From NCBI RefSeq assembly GCF_004332155.1, contig NZ_SJDV01000002.1, forward strand, positions 324,193-388,192: DNA of 64,000 nt. The letters are read 5' to 3'. This document shows positions 25,308 to 33,306 of this stretch, one piece after another. This DNA is from Gramella sp. KN1008. Lineage in GTDB: Bacteria; Bacteroidota; Bacteroidia; Flavobacteriales; Flavobacteriaceae. The notes under the pieces were generated by a model. That model made no database searches, had not been told where the DNA came from, and was given only the letters and a program-made list of their open reading frames with translations. Made by a program: the position numbers and the translations under genes. The first letter of the stretch is position 1, and every line of letters begins with the position of its first letter.

Positions 25308-27359
25308 ATGCAGCAACCTAATGAAGACCGGTTTAGACACAGGGATCTTAACTGGTTAAGTTTTAATGAGAGGGTTCTTCAGGAGGCCGCAGATAAGCTT
25401 AATCCACTATTTGAGCGGATGAAATTTCTGGCTATTTTTTCTTCGAATCTGGACGAATATTTCAGGGTGCGAGTCTCACAGCTTCGACAAATAAAACGCG
25501 TTAAGAAAAGTATTCGTAAGAAACTTGCACTCAGGCCTTCCCGGATCACAAAACAGATCATTGAAGAGGTTAAGAAACAGCAGGATAGATTCGGTGAAAT
25601 ATACCACGAACAGATCATTCCTGAACTCGCTGCTAATGGAATTCATATTCTGGATGCCGAACATTTCAAAGAAGTCCATAAAGAATTTCTAAGTTCCTTT
25701 TTCAATAATAAGGTTGAAGAACATCTGAAACCGATAATGCTTGATTTAAATAAAGAGAATGAACTGTTTCTGGAAAATTCGGTATTGTATTTTCTTATAA
25801 CATTTGAAAATGAGGATAAACTTGCCGTAGTGAACATCCCCGTTAAAGAATGTGGCAGGTTCGTAATGATGAAGGGGATTAAGAACAAACACAATATCAC
25901 CTATCTTGATGAGGTTATAAGACATGAATCCTATAAAATTTTTCCGAAGAACAATATTACGGGTATCTACGAGATAAAATTGTCCAGGGATGCTGAGCTC
26001 TATATTGATGATATTTATGAAGGGGTACTGGCAGAGAAGATCTATGAGTCTTTGCAGCAGCGCACAGATGGGCAACCAACCCGATTGCTGTATGATGCTT
26101 CTATGCCAAAGGATGTTCAGAAAAAAATAAGGAAGCTTTTAAAGTTGGGAAAAATAGATATGATGCCGGGAGGGAAATATCATAATTTTAAGGATTTCTT
26201 TTCCTTCCCAGATCCTACCGATAATCCAAAGCTTCATTATGAAGAACTTCCTCCCCTGCCCCATGCCACCCTGGATAAAAGCAGGGATTATTTCGAAGAT
26301 ATCAGGAAGAAGGATCAGTCACTGCATTTTCCGTACATGTCGTTTGGTTATGTGGAGAGATTTCTGGAACAGGCAGCTAAAGATGAAAAGGTGACAGATA
26401 TTAGTATCTCACTTTACAGAGTAGCTGATGAATCCAGGCTTACATCCTCTTTAATAGAAGCGCTGGATAAAGGAAAAAGGGTCACTGTTTTTGTAGAGGC
26501 CAAAGCCAGGTTCGATGAAGAGAACAATATCATATGGGGAAGAAAATTTGAAGAAAAGGGAGCCAATGTAATCTACAGTTATCCCAAAGTAAAAGTTCAT
26601 TCCAAGATCATGCTCATTTGCAGGCAGGAAGGGGACATCAGTATGCGATATGCTTATATAGGAACCGGGAATTTTAATAGTGAAACTGCAAAGATATATT
26701 GCGATCATGCTATTTTTACTGCCAATAAATATATTACCAAAGAGCTGCAGCGACTTTTCAAGGTTCTGGAAGGAGAACTGATCATTCCCAGGGAAAAAAA
26801 TCTCCTTATCTCGCCATTTTCTACGAGGCAGGAATTTCTCAAACTAATTTATAATGAGATAGAAAATGCGCGGGAAGGCAAGAAAGCCAAGATCACCGCC
26901 AAGATGAACAGCCTTGAAGATGAAGAAATGATAGAATTACTCTATAAAGCCAGTCAGGCAGGGGTAGAAATCAGGATGCTTGTTCGTGGTTTTACCAGTC
27001 TTATTCCGGGGGTTGAAGGATTGAGCGAGAATATCTATATGACCAGTATCGTTGATAGATTTTTGGAACACGGACGTATTTATATTTTCGAAAATGGCGG
27101 AGATGAACGTATGTTCTACGGTAGTGCAGACTGGATGAACCGTAACCTTGATAGAAGGATAGAAGTGATCTCCCCCGTACTGGACGAGGATATAAAGCAG
27201 GAATTCAAGGATATTCTTAACATTCAACTTAGTGACAATGTAAAGGCAAGGATACAGGATGCAAGTGAGTCTAATAAATATGTGGAAAGTAAAAAAGGAG
27301 AAAAGGCGATTCGTTCACAATATGCGATCTATGAATATCTTAAAGAAAAACATTCATGA
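25308..27359 (+). CDS. ppk1: Polyphosphate kinase 1
   Basis: This 683-residue enzyme reversibly makes polyphosphate from ATP. Domain order is complete. The N-domain opens HRDLNWLSFNERVLQEA, an ATP-binding head domain follows, and then come the two PLD-like C domains. The phosphorylated His is His431 in KVHSKIML, and the second PLD His appears in EHGRIYIFENGG. GTGNFNSETAKIYCDH also matches. The length is typical. The next gene overlaps the stop codon by four bases (ATGA), an unusual partner for ppk1. A possible -7 element TATTTTTG lies at 25281-25288, 20 bases before the ATG. Confidence 0.95.
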   Translation: MQQPNEDRFRHRDLNWLSFNERVLQEAADKLNPLFERMKFLAIFSSNLDEYFRVRVSQLRQIKRVKKSIRKKLALRPSRITKQIIEEVKKQQDRFGEIYHEQIIPELAANGIHILDAEHFKEVHKEFLSSFFNNKVEEHLKPIMLDLNKENELFLENSVLYFLITFENEDKLAVVNIPVKECGRFVMMKGIKNKHNITYLDEVIRHESYKIFPKNNITGIYEIKLSRDAELYIDDIYEGVLAEKIYESLQQRTDGQPTRLLYDASMPKDVQKKIRKLLKLGKIDMMPGGKYHNFKDFFSFPDPTDNPKLHYEELPPLPHATLDKSRDYFEDIRKKDQSLHFPYMSFGYVERFLEQAAKDEKVTDISISLYRVADESRLTSSLIEALDKGKRVTVFVEAKARFDEENNIIWGRKFEEKGANVIYSYPKVKVHSKIMLICRQEGDISMRYAYIGTGNFNSETAKIYCDHAIFTANKYITKELQRLFKVLEGELIIPREKNLLISPFSTRQEFLKLIYNEIENAREGKKAKITAKMNSLEDEEMIELLYKASQAGVEIRMLVRGFTSLIPGVEGLSENIYMTSIVDRFLEHGRIYIFENGGDERMFYGSADWMNRNLDRRIEVISPVLDEDIKQEFKDILNIQLSDNVKARIQDASESNKYVESKKGEKAIRSQYAIYEYLKEKHS

Positions 27360-28207
27360 AGACTATTAAAATAGGAGGCGTACCGGAACACTTCAATCTT
27401 CCATGGCATCTTTGCATTGAAGAGAATAAATTTAGTGATGAAGGTCTTAATGTGATCTGGAAAGATTTCCCGGAAGGTACTGGTGCAATGTGTCAGGCCC
27501 TGAGAGCAGGTGAACTGGATGTCGCTGTTATTCTTACTGAAGGAATAACCAGGGACATAATTAATGGGAATGAAAGCAGGATCATCCAAACATATATTGG
27601 AAGTCCGCTGATTTGGGGTATACATGTTGCCGCGGGCTCACCTTACAAGGATATCAAAGACCTTAAAGGTACAACCGCAGCAATAAGTCGAAAAGGAAGT
27701 GGCTCCCATTTGATGGCCTATGTGAATGCACAACACAGAAATTGGGATATAAACGACCTTAAGTTTGAGATCGTAAATAACCTGGATGGAGCTATCTCAG
27801 CCCTTCAGGAAGACGAAGCGCAGTATTTCATGTGGGAACATTTTACAACCAAACCTCTTGTGGATAATAAGACCTTCAGGCTTGTAGCCGACTGTCCTAC
27901 TCCATGGCCATGTTTTGTGATCGCTGCCAGGAATGAAACTATTCGCAAGGATCCTAACCGACTTCAGAAAATGTTGGAAATACTTAATGCTGAAACCAGA
28001 GAATTTAAACTTCAAAGGAATATAGATATAGTGCTTTCTGAAAGATATCAGCAAAAACTGGAAGATATCAGGAAATGGCTTGATTTAACTAGATGGAGCC
28101 AGGAGCAAATAAGTGATGAAACGATAAATAAAGTCATAAAACAACTGGCAAACCTTAATTTAATTGGTTCGAAGGTTTCCCCTTCTGAAATTAAACATAG
28201 TCTTTAA
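27356..28207 (+). CDS. NMT1/SsuA-like substrate-binding fold protein, no signal peptide
   Basis: This 283-residue protein has the type II periplasmic-binding fold used by SsuA, TauA and THI5-like proteins. Visible parts are IKIGGVPEHFNLPWHLCIEENKF, AGELDVAVILTEG, and GSPLIWGIHVAAGSPYKDIKDLKGTTAAISRKGSGSHL-like lobes. It starts directly with the first strand, so it should stay in the cytoplasm, and no ABC permease or ATPase is nearby. Its start overlaps the ppk1 stop by four bases. A soluble ligand sensor or an enzyme derived from a binding protein is possible. The ligand is unknown. Confidence 0.7.
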   Translation: MKTIKIGGVPEHFNLPWHLCIEENKFSDEGLNVIWKDFPEGTGAMCQALRAGELDVAVILTEGITRDIINGNESRIIQTYIGSPLIWGIHVAAGSPYKDIKDLKGTTAAISRKGSGSHLMAYVNAQHRNWDINDLKFEIVNNLDGAISALQEDEAQYFMWEHFTTKPLVDNKTFRLVADCPTPWPCFVIAARNETIRKDPNRLQKMLEILNAETREFKLQRNIDIVLSERYQQKLEDIRKWLDLTRWSQEQISDETINKVIKQLANLNLIGSKVSPSEIKHSL

Positions 28208-28214
28208 TTCATTT

Positions 28215-29042
28215 TTATTGAACTCCCAGATACGAGGAAAGAAAAGAATATTTACTATTCAGGAAATTCAAGGGAGCAAAACCAATATGCTTTTTGAAAT
28301 CTTTTATAAAATGTGCCTGGTCAAAATATCCGCAGTCTAGAGCAATATCATTCAACTTCTCACTCTGCCCTACATTAATCATTCTAAAAACTGAATTCAA
28401 CTGTATTACCTTACAATAATATTTTGGCGGCATACCTATAATTTCTTTGAACTTACGGCGAAAATGTCGTGGACTAATTTCATCCGGATCATAAAGGTCC
28501 TTAATATGGATATGACCTTCCTTCATTATAATTTTTTCTATAGCCGTATCCAACCAACCTATTGCTGGGGTCTTTTTGGGAATCAGATCTATTAAAAAGG
28601 AAAAAATAACTTCAATTTTACTTTCCAGAGTTTTTGCCTCACTTAATTTATCTCTTAGATCTCCTGCATCTACATCGATATTTTTTAGACCGGTCCAATT
28701 ATTCAGTAATTCAGTGCCATTTTTATGAAAGAGATAATAGGTGCTGGTAGGAGATAATATTATACCGATGGCTGATAGCTCCTGATCTTTAAATGAGACG
28801 GAAACATGAGCATTATAGATCTGGCCGGCAATATTCAAAACATCCTGAGGTAAATTCCTGTTATTATTGGTAATAATTTCGGGGGCATCCAGGATATAAA
28901 TCATAACAGGAAAGCCTGTTGCAAACATTGGGTATTGCAGATTTAGTTTTTCACCAGAGGATCCATGAATAACTGCCTTTACATAAGGTACCAACTCTTT
29001 TGGTACAGAATAATCTACTGGTTTGGCGAAGGATGCTAACAT
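28215..29042 (-). CDS. AraC-family transcriptional regulator
   Basis: The 275-residue protein has an N-terminal sensing domain of about 150 residues and a C-terminal AraC DNA-binding domain with two helix-turn-helix parts: SPRHFRRKFKEIIGMPPKYY and LNDIALDCGYFDQAHFIKDFKKHIG, ending APLNFL. It probably responds to a small molecule. Its gene is divergent from the 29621 operon across a 578-base gap, the most likely control region. It converges with the NMT1-like gene, leaving seven bases. Confidence 0.85.
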   Translation of the reverse strand: MLASFAKPVDYSVPKELVPYVKAVIHGSSGEKLNLQYPMFATGFPVMIYILDAPEIITNNNRNLPQDVLNIAGQIYNAHVSVSFKDQELSAIGIILSPTSTYYLFHKNGTELLNNWTGLKNIDVDAGDLRDKLSEAKTLESKIEVIFSFLIDLIPKKTPAIGWLDTAIEKIIMKEGHIHIKDLYDPDEISPRHFRRKFKEIIGMPPKYYCKVIQLNSVFRMINVGQSEKLNDIALDCGYFDQAHFIKDFKKHIGFAPLNFLNSKYSFLSSYLGVQ

Positions 29043-29620
29043 AAAAAAACTGTAAAATTAATAAGTGGCCATTTTTTACAATTTTGAGGATTTGCTTTGC
29101 ACTAAATTAGCTTTTTAATTGACAATCAACACGTTGAAGCCTAAAAACTTTCTGGTTTTGGTGAGCTATTTAGTGTTTGATTCGAGGGGATCCTCAGAAA
29201 TTCCAGCCTCCTTATCACCTGTATAACCTGCAAATGTTATTAATAAAACCGAAACAGATTTCGGTAATTTCTTTTCATACTATACTAGCTGAGATTATGA
29301 CAGCACGAACATATATCAAAGCATATGTGTAATGGGACTTAGTCTTTTTCCTAGCAGGATTAGGACACAAGTGATCTTAGACGATTTTAATTATGAAGCA
29401 ATAAGTGAAAAGGAAATATTTAGTGTTAACCAGGATATTAATGGAAACTCGATGGGAGGTATAGGGTAATTTAGTATTAAATACTTCCATAGCCCTATTC
29501 CATTTTACTAATACTGCTGCTTAACATTTCAAGCGATGGACAGATACAAGGCTATTGGCCAGATGTGTTATGGCATTTAACAATGAAATAGAATATTACT
29601 AACTAACAAAACTCTTTATC
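29043..29620. other. Long intergenic region upstream of the secreted-protein operon
   Basis: These 578 bases hold no clear gene. A palindrome with arms ACCGAAA and TTTCGGT around CAGA lies at 29248-29265 and could be a regulator site. A 45-residue frame at 29332-29469 has no recognisable similarity. It may be noise or a remnant of a decayed gene, as its codon pattern reads through a longer open stretch from about 29293. I see no perfect TAnnTTTG near the 29621 start. Confidence 0.4.
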
Positions 29621-31117
29621 ATGAAAAAATTTTATACGCTTTTTTTCGTAATTATCTGCCTTTTTAATATTCAACGAACTATCGGGCAGGAAGAATGTAT
29701 TATTAATGTTCAATTGGCTGGAACAGAGCAATGTCCAAACGAAGTTTTATTGGATCTCCACATTTTTAATACCACGGAATATACTTCAGTTGAGATTCAT
29801 TTGTTTGAAATTTCAGAACAAACAGCTAATCTACTGGAAACTAGAACAGAACCAATTGCTCCTTATAGCAATTATGTTATTCATCTAGGAAAATACCCTA
29901 TTGGACCATATGAAGCTGGTGTTCATCTGTTAGACAATTTAGGAAATCCTGTTTGTACAGGATCAGACTATAAGGAATATTTTTGCACTTGTACTGATTT
30001 GGACAATGATACAATTTGTGACGATGTTGATCTATGTTTCGGAGATAATAGCACTGGGGATGCTGATAACGATGGAGTATGCGCATCTAATGACAATTGT
30101 GATTTAGATCCAAATAAAACTGAACCGGGAATATGCGGTTGTGGAGTCTCTGATATAGATTCAGATGGTGATGGAACAGCAGACTGTAATGACAATTGTG
30201 ATTTAGATCCAAATAAAACTGAACCGGGAATATGCGGTTGTGGAGTCTCTGACATAGATTCAGATGGTGATGGCATAGCCGATTGTAACGATAATTGCCA
30301 AAATCTCGTTAATCCTAATCAGGAACCAGATGGAGATTGTGACGGAGTACCAACTTCAGAAGACTGTAATGATAGCGATCCAAATATCACAAGCTCTAAC
30401 TTAGTTGATTCGGATGGTGATGGAACAGCAGACTGTAATGATCTATGTCCTAATGACAGATTGAAAATCGCTCCTGGAGATTGCGGTTGCGGAAATAGGG
30501 AAATTGATAGAGATAATGATGGAGTTTCAGACTGTATAGACCTGGAGGTAAGATCTACCTGTCCAAATGATGTGGATGCTAATGGAGTTTCCAATGATGA
30601 TGATCAAGATGGAGTTCCAAATTGTCAAGATATATGTCCAGGATTTGACGATAATCTAGACTTTGATGGTGATAGAATTCCTGATGGCTGTGATCAAGAG
30701 TTTCCATATTGCCGAGGGGAAAAAATAGCAATTTGCCATGAAAATAATGGCCGCTTCACTACCGTATGTGTTTCTCCGCAACAGCTTGAAAGACATAGAA
30801 ATCATCCTAATGATAATCTTAACGGGCCCTGTGAGACCCTAACTGCTTCTAATATTATATATGAAGAGGAATTAAATATGGATATAAGTCTATATCCAAA
30901 TCCTACTACAGAGGAATTCAATGCAGAGTTAACTAATGTAAAGGAGCAATCTACAGTTAGAATTTATAATCTTCTGGGGATTCCGCTATATGAAACTGCA
31001 GTAGGACCGGCAGAGTTCCAAACCATTAAAATTAATGAAAGACTGGCACCCGGTACTTATATTATCCAAATAAGCAGTAGTTCAGAAAATATTTCAAAGA
31101 AATTTATAATAGAATAA
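29621..31117 (+). CDS. Secreted thrombospondin type 3 repeat protein with T9SS sorting domain
   Basis: This 498-residue protein has a signal peptide of about 22 residues and an Ig-like N-terminal half. Calcium-binding Asp-rich thrombospondin type 3 repeats follow at about residues 125-360 (DSDGDGTADCNDNC and similar). After a linker, a C-terminal type IX secretion domain (MDISLYPNPTTEEF, GTYIIQISS, KKFIIE) tells that it is exported and anchored or released at the surface. Two repeats are almost identical at the DNA level (see repeat entry). Even Cys spacing suggests disulfides. It probably binds calcium, and a role in adhesion or cell-surface structure is inferred. Confidence 0.85.
   Translation: MKKFYTLFFVIICLFNIQRTIGQEECIINVQLAGTEQCPNEVLLDLHIFNTTEYTSVEIHLFEISEQTANLLETRTEPIAPYSNYVIHLGKYPIGPYEAGVHLLDNLGNPVCTGSDYKEYFCTCTDLDNDTICDDVDLCFGDNSTGDADNDGVCASNDNCDLDPNKTEPGICGCGVSDIDSDGDGTADCNDNCDLDPNKTEPGICGCGVSDIDSDGDGIADCNDNCQNLVNPNQEPDGDCDGVPTSEDCNDSDPNITSSNLVDSDGDGTADCNDLCPNDRLKIAPGDCGCGNREIDRDNDGVSDCIDLEVRSTCPNDVDANGVSNDDDQDGVPNCQDICPGFDDNLDFDGDRIPDGCDQEFPYCRGEKIAICHENNGRFTTVCVSPQQLERHRNHPNDNLNGPCETLTASNIIYEEELNMDISLYPNPTTEEFNAELTNVKEQSTVRIYNLLGIPLYETAVGPAEFQTIKINERLAPGTYIIQISSSSENISKKFIIE
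30092..30289 (+). repeat. Tandem 99-base duplication inside the TSP3 gene
   Basis: Two head-to-tail copies of a 99-base (33-codon) unit, 30092-30190 and 30191-30289, encode the DNCDLDPNKTEPGICGCGV repeat. They differ by only a few bases, mostly at the right end. The high identity points to a recent in-frame duplication and possible repeat-number change. Confidence 0.9.
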
Positions 31118-31138
31118 TTAACCACCAAAAATCATATT

Positions 31139-32332
31139 ATGAAAACTAAATGGAAATTTGTGAAGTTAGCAATCTTAAAAAGCTTTTACGTAGCTCTGTT
31201 ATTATGCCTTTTCACTGCATGCGAAAAGGAGATAGATAATCTAAACCTCGAAACTTTTGATCTATCAATGAAGAAAAATCAATCAGTAGGTACATTCGAA
31301 TTTCCGGATGCCGAGGTATTTGATATTTCAGCCACTGCTGATGGAAGTATTATGGTAGGATTAAATACTGGCAACGGGAGAAGTATTCAGCTGATCAAAA
31401 ATGGAGAAATTAGAACACTTCATGAAGTTGAAACCAATACCAATATTCAGGGTATTCAGGCTATAGGAACTGGCAATGCTTTCTTCACCACCGGTGGCAG
31501 CAACCTTGCGGAAGATGGTGAGCTGTACCGAATTTCAAATGGGAAAGTAAGAATGGTAGCCGATCTGGGTGAATTTGAAAAGGCTAATGATCCCGATGCT
31601 TTTGAGGGCATACAGTGGAAATATCAGCTCTGCGAAGAAGAAGGTGTTTTTAGTGCAGGTCCTCAAAACAATCCTTTCAAGGTCACTACACTTGATGGAG
31701 GAACTGCTTTAATTGGCGATGCAGCAGGAAATACGATCCTACAGGCAACTACTACAGGCCATATTGACTGGAAAGCTATCCTTACCCCTCCGTTAGATGA
31801 GAATGGGGAATTTATGGTGCTTTTTGAACATGATGGACTTACCTGCTATGTACAGCCCGTAGCAACATCTGTGGCAGTTGGTCCCGATGGATATGTGTAT
31901 GCTGGCGAACTCACAGGGGCAGTACCGCAAACCAGTTTAACTCCAGAAGGACTTCCCAAAGGACTATCAAGAGTTTGGAGATTTCCGGCAGATGCTACAA
32001 ATTTAGTTTGTTCTGAATTGGAAGGATCAGAAAACTGCTATTTATTCCTTGATGGTTTAACTTCTATTATCGATCTTGAATTTGGACCTGACGGGCTTCT
32101 TTATGTAGTAGAATTTGACGAAAACAGCTGGGCTGGGTTATCCAACCCATCAGGTGGCACTGTCAGCGCTTATAATCTTGAGGGAGAACTCATTAAAAAG
32201 GCTGAAGGTTTAATGTTACCCAGTGCCATCACCTTTGATAAGAAGGGAAACCTATGGCTTCTCGAGAATAATATTTTTGCTCCCACTGTAAGAATACTGG
32301 ATCCAGGGGAATTCACCCATGAAGGTTCATAA
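31139..32332 (+). CDS. ScyD/ScyE-like beta-propeller lipoprotein
   Basis: The 397-residue protein has a lipoprotein signal with lipobox LFTAC. The mature part shows propeller-like repeats, for instance VAVGPDGYVYAGELTG, VWRFPADATNLVC and IDLEFGPDGLLYVVEFD. The last two are the ScyD/ScyE family pattern, a group named after cyanobacterial scytonemin genes but widely spread with unknown roles. It follows the TSP3 gene after 21 bases, so both are probably one surface or periplasmic operon, ended by the hairpin at 32349-32375. A sugar- or polymer-binding role is only inferred. Confidence 0.8.
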   Translation: MKTKWKFVKLAILKSFYVALLLCLFTACEKEIDNLNLETFDLSMKKNQSVGTFEFPDAEVFDISATADGSIMVGLNTGNGRSIQLIKNGEIRTLHEVETNTNIQGIQAIGTGNAFFTTGGSNLAEDGELYRISNGKVRMVADLGEFEKANDPDAFEGIQWKYQLCEEEGVFSAGPQNNPFKVTTLDGGTALIGDAAGNTILQATTTGHIDWKAILTPPLDENGEFMVLFEHDGLTCYVQPVATSVAVGPDGYVYAGELTGAVPQTSLTPEGLPKGLSRVWRFPADATNLVCSELEGSENCYLFLDGLTSIIDLEFGPDGLLYVVEFDENSWAGLSNPSGGTVSAYNLEGELIKKAEGLMLPSAITFDKKGNLWLLENNIFAPTVRILDPGEFTHEGS

Positions 32333-32348
32333 AAATAAGAGTTTGAAG

Positions 32349-32375
32349 AAGGCCGGTAAGATACCGGCCTTTTAA
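32349..32375 (+). terminator. Terminator of the 29621-32332 operon
   Basis: A ten-base stem AAGGCCGGTA/TACCGGCCTT with a three-base loop is followed by TT and A/T-rich sequence. It is a strong intrinsic terminator. Confidence 0.85.
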
Positions 32376-32436
32376 ATTTCAAAAGAATCGCACGTAGTTA
32401 CTAACACGATGAATAATTTCAAAAAATATGATTTAA

Positions 32437-32455
32437 TTATTCTATTTTAGAATAA
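32437..32455. promoter_or_regulatory. Palindrome upstream of the DUF1080 gene
   Basis: The arms TTATTCTA and TAGAATAA are separated by three T. It is centred about 55 bases before the ATG at 32502. The position and symmetry suit a dimeric regulator controlling the DUF1080/dehydrogenase operon. Confidence 0.35.
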
Positions 32456-32501
32456 AATTTATAATTTCGAAAGAGACAAAATTAATTTTTTAACAAATCA
32501 A

Positions 32502-33302
32502 ATGAAACTTAACTTTATTACCTTCCTGTGTTTACAGTTATTACTTTTTAGTTCCTGTAAAGAAAAATCAAAGCCTGATTCCGAAATAGATTCTTCCGCA
32601 ACGGCCGACAGCATTTCAGAAAAAGACTGGATCTATCTTTTTGACGGCACTTCTACGGAAGGCTGGCGCGCCTATAACGGTGATTCCCTGCCACCCGGAT
32701 GGGTTATCAAAGACAGTGTCTTAACTTTCGATACAGAATTGGGTCTGGAACAAAATTATAAGGGTGGAAAGGATATTATATATGGAGCTGAAGAATTTGA
32801 CAATTTTGAACTATATCTGGAATGGAAACTCCCTAAAGGTGGAAATAGCGGCATCTTTTATCATGTAAAGGAAGGCTACAGCGGACCACCAAAAATAGCA
32901 CCGGAATACCAATTGATTGATGATGAAAACTACGCAGATATCCATGATCTTACCGGCTATAATTCACAATTTGGGGCAGAAAATCCGGAGGAACTTCAGG
33001 ACTGGCAAAAAACCGGAGCAGATTATGCGATGCATGAAGTAGACACTACTCAGAAAGTATTAAATCCTGTTGGGGAATGGAATTCATCAAAAATCGTTTT
33101 TACTCCAGAGAAAGTGGAACATTGGCTCAACGGAAAAAAAATAGTGGAATTCGTTCCTTGGTCTGAAGAATGGATGAAAAAGAAAAATTCAGGTAAATGG
33201 AATAATGCACCAGATTACGGTAAATTCAAATCTGGATTTATTGGTCTTCAGGACCACGCTAGCCCGATATGGTTCAGAAATATTAAAATCAAAAAGTTGT
33301 AA
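32502..33302 (+). CDS. DUF1080 lipoprotein (3-keto-glycoside hydrolase/lyase family)
   Basis: The 266-residue lipoprotein has the signal LQLLLFSSCKEKS and then a concanavalin-like jelly-roll domain of the DUF1080 family. Key parts are WIYLFDGTSTEGWRAYNG, FELYLEWKLPKGGNSGIFYHV, and the C-terminal GFIGLQDHASPIWFRNIKIKKL, with conserved aromatic and His residues. Studied Bacteroides members act on 3-keto-sugars, either hydrating 3-keto-glucals or cleaving 3-keto-glycosides. The next gene, four bases on, is a putative glycoside dehydrogenase. That fits oxidation followed by cleavage in the periplasm. The sugar is unknown. Confidence 0.85.
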   Translation: MKLNFITFLCLQLLLFSSCKEKSKPDSEIDSSATADSISEKDWIYLFDGTSTEGWRAYNGDSLPPGWVIKDSVLTFDTELGLEQNYKGGKDIIYGAEEFDNFELYLEWKLPKGGNSGIFYHVKEGYSGPPKIAPEYQLIDDENYADIHDLTGYNSQFGAENPEELQDWQKTGADYAMHEVDTTQKVLNPVGEWNSSKIVFTPEKVEHWLNGKKIVEFVPWSEEWMKKKNSGKWNNAPDYGKFKSGFIGLQDHASPIWFRNIKIKKL

Positions 33303-33306
33303 TCTG

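Noticed and set aside
29332..29469. Small 45-residue plus-strand frame in the long intergenic region
   Set aside because: It has no recognisable similarity and no clear promoter, and AT-rich DNA gives such frames by chance. I mention it only as a possible remnant.
29968..30276. Open frame on the minus strand with Ser/Pro-rich repeats inside the TSP3 gene
   Set aside because: It is the antisense shadow of the Asp-rich repeats; the repeated sequence follows from the tandem duplication on the plus strand.
30092..30289. Possible CRISPR-like direct repeats
   Set aside because: The repeats have no unique spacers, are in-frame with a coding sequence and are 99 bases long.
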